From Centroberyx gerrardi (taxonomy: Eukaryota; Chordata; Actinopteri; Beryciformes; Berycidae): DNA of 64,000 bases. This document shows positions 55,801-64,000 of the stretch, one piece after another. A program made the position numbers and the translations under genes. The notes below the pieces were generated by a model that was given only the letters and a program-made list of their open reading frames with translations, did not search any database and was not told the DNA's origin. Numbering within the stretch: position 1 is the stretch's first letter; each line of letters opens with the position of its first letter. The DNA lies in NCBI RefSeq assembly GCF_048128805.1, contig NC_136012.1, forward strand, positions 3,349,621 through 3,413,620. The letters are read 5' to 3'.

Positions 55801-58800
55801 AGAGGAGTGTAGGCCTACATGCTGGAAGAGGGAGGGCTTGTACCTCTGCTTGAGCAGCGCCTTCTGTTTATTGCAGTCTTTCTGGATGGGGCAACACACC
55901 AGTATGAATATCACTACATGGCACAGAGCTGCGGGTGTTGTAGTCCAATAACCTGGAATGCATTATTAGATTGTGTACATTCTTCTAAAAAAGGGTTCTA
56001 TATTGTACCAGAAAATGGTTCTTTAACCCCTTAAGAACATATGAAATGTCCTTAACCAGCAGTACTAATGGAACTTTTTAAGAACCACTCTAGGTTCTTT
56101 ATTCTGGTTTACCAGGTTGAGAGGGTTCTTTGAGTCATTATGGTTTTATATGGAACCACTACCCTAACCCTGAAAGAAGGGTTATTTTATTTAGACTTTT
56201 TTGGATGTAGTCAAAGTAAGCTAGGTGTAATCGGTGCCATCATGTCTGCAAGCTACTTCACTCAGGTTACATTTTAAAGATAATACCAGTGTTTTTTTTT
56301 GTAGGTTTGTGCCAGTTTTCTAGGTTGTCCCTCTCCTTTCCATTCTTCCTGCTGGTGTCTGCACACAGTCAGCATAGTTGGAGATATCAGGCTTGTTTTC
56401 CTCCCTTCAGAAGAATTAATTTACTGCCATTCATTCTTGCACAGTATGAAAAACAACTTCCACAGAGCGAGGTAATCCATCACAGTAAATATGAAGCCTT
56501 CATTTGTTTGGTCAAAGTTTCTGCTCTTGTGTTATTCATTGTGCCTGACTTGAGTGTTTTCATAATCAGCGCTGCGTTACGTTCCGCTCTGCTTTCTGTC
56601 AGTCACCTGACACCAACAGGAAGAAATGGAAGTCTCCACCAGAAAATAATCCTCCAAAAACATGTCACCTCTAAAACTTTACTGTCACATCCATGTCTTT
56701 TGATTTAGTATGTCTTTGTTAGGCGGGACGACAGTTCATTTCAAGCTAGGTTTGACACTGTAAAGTTTGGATTTTGACTACAAGTCTAAATGACAACAGT
56801 CATAGTTAAATGTCAATTTTCTTCTTTGGCCCATAACACCCACACAATACCAACAAAGAGGTGGGGCTAAGTTAGAAAAACACACTCATCTGCTGCTTGT
56901 AGAGTCAACATCCAAACCACATAGTACATACCACACATTCATATGACATTTGAGAGCACTTTGAATTAATTTACAGAGCATTTACTTGAGCTACAAGCTC
57001 ACCTTTTTTCTAAAATGGCGAAGAAATCATGAAATTAGAGCCAGATTGGGAAAAAATTTTTAGAGCAGAAACTTTACACATAATCGCATGACAAATCCTG
57101 TGGTTAGTTCTCACGTGTGTTTTTTCTGTCTGTCTGTCCAATTTCACCTCTTGGCAGAATGCCCTTCTGTGCCAGGCGACAGACAGTGTCTCAGACAATG
57201 ACAGATGATGAAAAACCTGTCATTCTAGTTCACTGGCTTCCCTATCAATTACAGTAAACTGACAGCACCACCAGCCTTGACATTAACATGGGGAATGTTG
57301 GTGCACTTGTTCCCATTCTCTTTATTGGCAAAATAAAAAATGCCAAGGCATGGTGGAGGAGTCACTTTGCAAAAGGTCAAGAACGATCACCGTTGGAGAC
57401 AATGCGGACAGCAGCAGAATAAGCTTCAATATCCTAGATCACCAACATTACAAGCAACCGATAGTAAGGAGGTCAAAGGTCAGGGAGGTCACTTAGTGCC
57501 CTTACAATATTCCTGTGACCATAGAATGATCATGTAAGAGCGAATGCTAGAAAAACAAATAGAATAAGAGCTGAGGAGAAAGACAGAATATATCAAATTT
57601 CCCTCAACCTGTCTCATCTACTTGTGCTTCAGTTAGTGAAGCGTTGGTGGATTTTTTTCCTTTAAGGTGGTTAGAAGATTTTCTGGGTTTAAGGTGGTTT
57701 AAGTTGCTTTAAAGGTTTTCTGGGTGCAATGTGGCTCACCGCATCTTTCTCGGGGTTGCAGACTTTCACCCACAGAATGTGATCTAACAGCCAGTCGATG
57801 GGTTTGTCTTTATGGAACATCAGGAAAAACTCGGCGATCATCGGGAGGTCGCGGGTACGAAACATCTTGCCTGGGGGATCACACACACACGCACACACAC
57901 ACAATATGAGCATTGTTCAAATACAGACACGTAAGCAGTCTTAATGCCACTAAGATATGAATCAGTATGTGGGTTTACTTACACACGCTCAAGTATGTGT
58001 GTATGCACCTATTTCAATGTGTTTATTTCATTCCCCCCACACACACACACCTATAAATCCAAGCTGGGAGAACTCCAGGAAGAGCCACTGGTTTGCAGCC
58101 TGCTGGGTGGCGTAGGACTTCATGGTGTTGTAGTAGTCTGCCTTTGCAACAATGTCATCCTCCAACTGGAAAACACACACATACATTCTATAGGAATCTA
58201 TAGGATAGACCATTAAATCTTATCCCAACCTCTCCCCTTATATTTCCTCAGAATGCACCACAGAATGCGGGAGAACTGCAAGGAAATGCAAAGACAGCTG
58301 GTTATTTGTCACTGAATCATAAGTGATTTCTGCAATATTTCAGCCTCGTTCCTCACTCCTCCCTGATGTGTCATTTCTGGAGAAAAGATGACAAGCTAGT
58401 GAATGTTGAAAACCTGTGATAAATGGACAGAGTAGAGAGATGACAGACAGATAAAGACAGAGAAGACAAAGATAGAGTAGGGTATGGCTGAAATAATGAG
58501 ATTTTGGCAGAGGGAAACGTGTGAGGAAATGAATGTGTGAGGAGCTATAAGGACTTGTAATGGTGAATTGGGTTGAGCGAGAAGAAATATATTATCACTG
58601 TAGGGCCCAAAAATACATACATACTGCATGTATTCATATCTTTGGCATGTTTTCATCTGTTCTACTGCTTTTGTACACCCTCATGATGCTTTTCATACAT
58701 TATATTCATATATTTTGACTACATTCTAGTGTTGAATGGAATTGGCGGCGTTATGTTGGTCTGAACCTAAAACAGAGTAGACAGTTGTGGATTTAGAAAT

Positions 58801-59014
58801 AACAGACATGATTAAAAAAAAAGACTGAATGTTAGCTAAATTGACAGCTATACAGGACAAGGCGACAGCAAGACAATGTCAAGTACACAAGTCAGACTAG
58901 AGAGCCTGACCTTTGACCCCTACCTGAACATAATATGTCCCTTTGTCCTGAGCGTAAAGCATGAGGAAGCTGAAGTCCAGATTCTGCTTGGTTCTCCATC
59001 TGAGGACAAGCATG

Positions 59015-59110
<96 letters not shown>

Positions 59111-62100
59111 TGAATTCTCGCTATCTTCAATTTACTTAACCATTTGTTAACCAGGCTGGTCAATTATGATGAAATTCTTATTTACTTTCTCTTACTTCTT
59201 TTTTCGCTAAAAACCTTCCTTATGTACTTTGTCTATGCCAATTTCCTACTTTTTCTTCCTTCTTTTTAAAGAGAAGATGAAACTTGAATCTTATCTGAGG
59301 GGAAATTGGGTTGCTGCAGAAGCAAACAATAATAGGATGCAGAAAAATAAAATAGGATACAAATAAGAATAGAGCAAATAGGGGGTATTAAACATTACAC
59401 AGCTGACAGTTACCACATTTCAAGAACATATTAAGTGGAAATGTAGGAATTTGTGAATGTACTTGACTCTGTCCTTGGAGTCTCCAAACGTCTCTTTGAG
59501 GCTGGTGAAGTTGGGGTAGTAATACTGTGAGGGGGAGACGACCTCCAGCAGCCCTGACAGCACCTCCCTGGGAAAACTACACAACAACAGCTAGTTAACT
59601 ACAGAACTACAGCCCCCATGACCCATAGGGTTCCGCTGCAAAATGGAGAGGGCAAACACATGAAACCATGTTGCATTCATGTCACATGGGAAAGATGGTG
59701 GATACGAGCTTGTAAGCGAAAAGGCTGATTGGGAGCAACCAAAGTCTAAAGAGAACTGCAATCACGGCATCTTGACTGCGAAGTTTGAACGCGTGAACAC
59801 TTCCAAGTCGTTGCTTTGAGCTGCCAAGTCGTTCCAACAGTTATTCCCATAGGATGTGAATGCAGCACAGGACACAGGGACATAAAGAGCTCGACAACAA
59901 CCCCCAAGAAAAGGATGTGAAACAGAAAGTCTTTCGCGTTTTAAGGATAGTTGCAATTACACCTGATGTGTTTCATGTTATGTTATATACAGCAACATGC
60001 TGTGAAGCATTACAATGCTATGAAACATTTATGCACTATGTCATTTTTGCACGTTGGAGGCCCCAAACTGCTGCGTCAGGTAAATATTTGAATTTGAAGA
60101 CTTCAAATACCCTGAAGTCCTGAAAGGTGATGTCAGTGAACTGCACACAGCACACTCATGTTTACCAAACAGACCGGTCTGTGATGCTTTTATACCAAAG
60201 GAAACCAAAGAGACAAGAGAGGAAAAATATCTAAGGTTTTTGACAAGAAGTGGAAATGTCTTCCTTTGAGGCGACTTGATACCTCGTATTTTTCTTTTTC
60301 TTTTAAAGATGCTTATAAAATGTGCATTTCCCAGTTTTGATTCATCACTTTCTGACACCAGACCCGACAACAGATTTTGGCAAATAGGGTGAATCTACAG
60401 CAGCTCAATTAGAGGGGATGGGATGCTCTTCTCTTTTGCAGCCCACTTTGTGATTAAGCCTGATAAGATGGATGGAATTTTACATTAAAAAAATCTTGCA
60501 TAATGTAGCTTCAAACAACAAAACTTAACAACCAATACAGCTTTGTTTAAACTGAACTGACTTTTATATAGGCTCTTTGAGTTAAAAAGCCTAAAGCATG
60601 GACAGAAGAGGCCGGTTGCTATCAATACCCCCAGGTCACAGCTAACACAAAACCAAAGCCAGGCCACAGAAACAGAAATAATAGTGAAGCTGCCCCGCGG
60701 GAGGAAATCAAGAGAGCACTCACTTCTTCTTAATGGTTTCTGCTATGCTGTCCACATAGTTTGAGTCCGTCTGACATGATAGGGGGAGAGAAAAGAAAGA
60801 AAAAGTGAGGAAAATAGGGATATTGTAAAGTGGTAACCGGTATTACCTGTTGCCTATGCCAAACAGGAGTGAACTGAATGTTCTTGCAACAATGAACAGA
60901 ATATGGAGACCTTATGGGGTGTGACGGCTTCATTGTGTACATCCCTCCAAGGCCTCGCCTCGTATGACCAGTTTCAAATGATATGAGGGCGATGTAGCCT
61001 CCTACCGTTTCTCCTCATCCTGTGTGTTATTTATTCATGGCCGGGGGGATGTTAGACTAACAAACATAATCTTTAAAACACACATGCAGTTTAACTGACA
61101 GTGTAACACCTTAGGCTGCTTGAAAAGGTCGCAAAAGCATTACTCACTCTATCGTACAACGTTGTCACTTTTCATGCATGTGTACTTCGATAATGTTGCA
61201 TGTGCAAAATTACTCACTGAAAAGTTAGATCCGGGCCACAGAATGAGAAAATATGACCTAGGAACTAGTTTTCCCTGTTTTTAGATGTGTTCGGAGTACA
61301 ATTCTAGACAAGTTTTTTGCCTGCTGGGCTGCCGGCAAGTGTTGAGTATTCATGATCCCATTTAAAGGTGTGTGCACTAAAAAGTGTTCTATCAAAGTGA
61401 AAAAGATCTGTATGCTGTCATCTGAGTATAACTGTTAAACCGGTATGATGTGTGTGTGTGTGCGTGTCCATTCAAGTGCATGCAAAATCGGCAAACCATT
61501 ACCTCAATCTAACCCTAGTTTGTTTTGTCCTCATTTGGTGTGTGTAGCCTATTTATGCAGCTGCAAATCTGTGTGTGTGTGTGTGTGTGTGTGTGTTTGT
61601 GTAACCTCAGCGACGAAGACAATGATGATGAGGTCTTGCCGCTCGGAGGGAGTCAGGTTGTAGAGCAGAGAGCTCAGTGTGTTGACCAGGTAGCTCTGCT
61701 TCTGTCGCTTCACTGTAGGGACGCCCAGCACCAAGGATACTGTGGGAGGACACACACACACACACACACGCACACACACACACACACGCAATGATGAGAC
61801 AGGAAACAAAGCGATGGTTGTCAGTGTGGTTTTATGAGCAGCAGGTGGCTCAACCTAAAGCTGAAGATTGCACCACCTGATTAACTTTATGAAAAGATTT
61901 GATGAATCAGTGAATACAACTACAGGGAGTGAAAAGTTAAGTAATGCTGATTTATTAGTGCTTGTTAGAGTTTCAGTGACAATTATTTGGTGTTGTGTTC
62001 ACGCTGATGTGTGGTGTAATAGAGACACTGGCATAGTGTTGAAATACTCTAAATTAACACTGATGATTTGTCTGTGTACTATACATGACAGTTTCCTCAG

Positions 62101-63124
62101 TTAATAATTGCTGTATGCAAGATTGCATGAAAACTGAAATGTTAATGGAACTCCATCTGCTATGCATGTGAAAAGCTTTGTGGACTTATTGTCATAACCA
62201 AAGGGTAATAATTACATGTACGTGTGCATGTTTACATCGAAGGAAGTTTCTGTCCTTAACCTGGTTACTGCGGTAACTCAGTTTTGGGTCGATGCATGTA
62301 AACGTCATAACTGTCAAACGTCATAACTTGTAAGCTCATACTCTGATTATGAGAAACCTGGTTAAGATGCCTGGCTCACTCCCGTGTTAAACTGGTTACA
62401 GTGGCATGGAAACATCTGACTGGCTTATTCATGGCAACAGAGAGACTCAATCACAGGGTATCAAAGGTTCATGGAAACAGATTAACCTGAGTAAGACCTG
62501 ACCCAGAGTATGACAAGTAGCCGGGTTACTATGTGCATGGAAACATAGCCAATGATGATGAAAGAAAACCTAGTGACTTTTACTGTTACAAGCTTGCCAG
62601 CTGAGAGCATCTTGGCAAACAATGTAATAAAATAAAATGACCAGTAATAGCTCACTACTGCAACTTAACAATTAGCGTTATTGCTAACACAGACTTAACA
62701 AGGCCTACTTACAATGAAAAAATCCAACAAACAAAATGCAAAAGTCAATCCATTTAATATAATAAAAAAATAATAATAAAATGACACAACGTGTCTCATC
62801 AGGAAACATGGGAACTTGAAAAAAATCTTCTACTAGCTAGACAAATGCTTCCACAAGTAATTTGAATTGTAGAGAGATGTGAAGTGATGGAAACAATCAT
62901 CCAATAAAACTGCAGTGAACACAGCAGGAGCAGTAACTCCATCCATCAGCTGGTCTATAAAGTTTACTATCACAGGTAGGACATGGCAGTTCAAACAAGG
63001 ACCTACTGAAAAAACTACAGGCTCTTAAACACATCAGCACATAGAGATGCTGGGCCTTCTGGCAGGCATAACAAGAAAACAACATGGATGAATAGTGCTG
63101 TGAAGTAAAGTAAAGAAGGGGAGC

Positions 63125-63160
<36 letters not shown>

Positions 63161-63470
63161 TATATCATATATCATCACTGTCGGGTGAAAACGTACATGA
63201 GGACATCCAATGGGTTTTGAAAGGGTTAGGAGATAGGAAATCTTCTCAACCCATATAAAACCATGTTTTTTATCCTTCAATTAAAGTTAAAACACAGCAA
63301 TGTGTGTGTGTGTGTGTGTGTGTACTACATACCCCCATGGCGTCCCTGTCCCACGACTACGTTGGGTGTGAGGCTGTCTGGATGCTGTCTGAGGTGAGGC
63401 AGGTAGAGGTGAACGCTTGGCTGCAGGAACGTCCGCTGGCCTGAACTGAACATTGGCTGCCTTACTCTTT
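48683..63470 (-). CDS. mgat4d: MGAT4-family alpha-1,3-mannosyl-glycoprotein 4-beta-N-acetylglucosaminyltransferase (12 exons, partial)
   Basis: Golgi enzyme of the GnT-IV family, which adds a beta-1,4-GlcNAc branch to N-glycan cores. Exons in transcript order: 63470-63333, 61739-61606, 60770-60724, 59567-59463, 58999-58924, 58165-58051, 57870-57740, 55881-55774, 52816-52623, 50908-50830, 49567-49492, 48795-48683; all junctions keep phase. Blocks seen: [87 protein letters not shown] (acidic metal-binding motif), [75 protein letters not shown], then the C-terminal lectin-like domain up to DVWVLLSE. The signal-anchor exons lie right of the window and the short last exon was not found. Sequence resembles MGAT4A/B strongly; the name mgat4d rests only on its place beside scoc. 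Confidence 0.9.
49105..49260 (+). repeat. Dispersed repeat P, copy 2
   Basis: Matches 35225-35405 over 'ggaatctgatcaaa', 'cttcccatagacaacc', 'tattgatcaattct' and 'atcaatcaaactgcatcata'. In the intron between mgat4 exons 49567-49492 and 48795-48683. Confidence 0.7.
51373..51419. repeat. TG microsatellite
   Basis: TG run broken once by 'tatg', in the mgat4 intron between exons 52816-52623 and 50908-50830. Confidence 0.85.
52047..52098. repeat. ATCT tetranucleotide microsatellite
   Basis: Thirteen or so uninterrupted 'atct' units preceded by 'gtattagagggtaa'. Same motif as the run at 18243-18299. Confidence 0.9.
53329..55700 (-). mobile_element. 5'-truncated L2-like LINE (non-LTR retrotransposon)
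   Basis: Minus-strand frames read in order: a lysine-rich linker after the endonuclease (55697-55173, [36 protein letters not shown]), the reverse transcriptase palm (54568-54191) with [20 protein letters not shown] and the catalytic YADDTQIYI, and the thumb with [12 protein letters not shown] and [17 protein letters not shown] (54299-53796), typical of L2/CR1 elements. The frame is interrupted several times. The 3' end carries the widespread teleost tail 'atttatttatatagcacatt' followed by 'caaagtgctttac' (complement orientation as printed). The endonuclease itself is missing. It is inserted in the mgat4 intron between exons 55881-55774 and 52816-52623, in the same transcriptional direction as the gene. 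Confidence 0.85.
55975..56205. repeat. Dispersed 'gggttctttatt' type repeat
   Basis: Contains 'aaaaaagggttctatattgt', 'aaaatggttctttaacccc' and 'aagaagggttattttat', with partial inversion between ends. This resembles a very common teleost non-autonomous DNA element. Located in an mgat4 intron. Confidence 0.5.
59010..59108. repeat. Long CA microsatellite at an mgat4 splice acceptor
   Basis: About 47 CA units interrupted once by 'gacac'. On the minus strand it is a TG run ending about 10 bases before the acceptor of exon 58999-58924. Confidence 0.95.
61751..61790. repeat. CA microsatellite at an mgat4 splice acceptor
   Basis: CA run with two 'cg' interruptions; as TG on the minus strand it precedes the 'cctcccacag' acceptor of exon 61739-61606. 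A second run, 61572-61596, follows the donor of the same exon. Confidence 0.9.
62200..62545. repeat. Possible DNA element with 'catggaaac' iterations
   Basis: Phrases 'cctggttactgcggtaactc', 'gatgcatgtaaacg', 'cctggttaagatgcctggc', 'tggttacagtggcatggaaa' and 'cgggttactatgtgcatgga' recur in both orientations. This looks like a short non-autonomous transposon, but exact ends are not clear. Confidence 0.4.
63129..63160. repeat. TA microsatellite
   Basis: About 16 TA units followed by 'catatatcatatatcat'. In the mgat4 intron before exon 61739-61606. Confidence 0.85.
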
Positions 63471-64000
63471 CTATCCACAGACAGAGACAGACAGGGTGAG
63501 GGGAAAGAAGTGAACAATAATAATAATAATAATAATAATAACAATAGCATAAACTTTAGTTGTATAGCACTTTTTAAAAAGTGAGTTTACAGTTTTACAG
63601 AACAGGGTGAAATGGTGAAATGGTGCTCTTTGCTCCTAATTATCGGGGGGCATTTTTTTGTCCGCTCATTTTTAATTTCACAGGTGTTTTATGAACTTTC
63701 AAGGGCATTTTTAAACTTTCAACTTTCTGTCCCTGGCACTCTAGTTGATCAAGCTTTCAGTAAACTAGGCAGGTCATAGTATCAAAATCTAGAAAGTGTT
63801 CCACACTCAAGAAACTAGGCTAAAGCAAAAAAAGCCTGTGCTTACTTTTCTGTGGGGTTTTTTTCAGTGCAGATAAAAGACATCATGTAAAGGCAAGTCT
63901 ATCCAAAGCCAAAGTAGTAGAAGGAGTAGCAGTAATAGTAGTAAACTGGAAACGGTGTCATGCGTGGGGATAACAATTACAGACTGTGTGATGTGGTTTG
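63471..64000. other. mgat4 intron running off the window
   Basis: Contains an AAT run at 63516-63540 and, at 63600-63740, the repeat also seen at 696-830. No further mgat4 exon is recognised before the right edge. Confidence 0.5.

Noticed and set aside
56289-56708. 139-codon open frame on the plus strand
   Set aside because: Hydrophobic but repetitive sequence in an mgat4 intron with no conserved motif, good start context or neighbouring exon.
58892-59163. Open frames of alternating Cys-Val or Thr-His residues
   Set aside because: These are translations of CA/TG microsatellites, as are similar frames near 48.6, 50.7, 52.8 and 61.6 kb; only the short exon parts joined to them are real.

Overview
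The window is nuclear DNA of a ray-finned (teleost) fish. It has intron-rich vertebrate genes with GT-AG introns, abundant CA/TG microsatellites, many short inverted-repeat DNA transposons and L2-type LINE pieces. The gene order naa15 - rab33b - setd7 - mgst2 - scoc - mgat4 matches human 4q31.1, although MAML3 and CLGN, which lie in that human interval, are absent here.

Layout from left to right: the 3' four-fifths of naa15 (+, 880-8874), catalytic-partner subunit of the NatA N-terminal acetyltransferase. Convergent to it is a complete-looking malate synthase gene (-, 10239-17333), the glyoxylate-cycle enzyme that placental mammals lack. Next comes rab33b (+, 19012-20891), then an unidentified four-helix membrane protein (-, 25195-28778), setd7 lysine methyltransferase (-, 31411-37449), mgst2 (+, 39241-40984), scoc (+, 43100-43985) and an MGAT4-family N-acetylglucosaminyltransferase (-, 48683-63470). 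The MGAT4 5' exons lie beyond the right edge. I built the gene models by joining exons at splice sites and checking phase. The malate synthase exons sum to exactly 548 codons, setd7 to 371, mgst2 to 141, rab33b to 242, scoc to 80 and the four-helix protein to 222.

The rest is introns, UTRs and repeats. Notable repeats are a 5'-truncated L2-like LINE in an mgat4 intron, a family of about 400-bp long-inverted-repeat elements with four copies, a second dispersed family with several copies, and TTAA-flanked fold-back elements. There is also an almost 800-bp GTA-triplet array between the divergent setd7 and mgst2 genes. Three hammerhead-ribozyme-like motifs occur; the best, on the minus strand near 22.25 kb, lies in a 101-bp insertion flanked by a 14-bp direct repeat.

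The genes do not form a pathway; they are a conserved syntenic block. The items most worth a second look are the malate synthase gene with its PKL carboxy end and GC-AG intron, the hammerhead-like insertion, the four-helix membrane gene of unknown family, and the inverted-repeat families.
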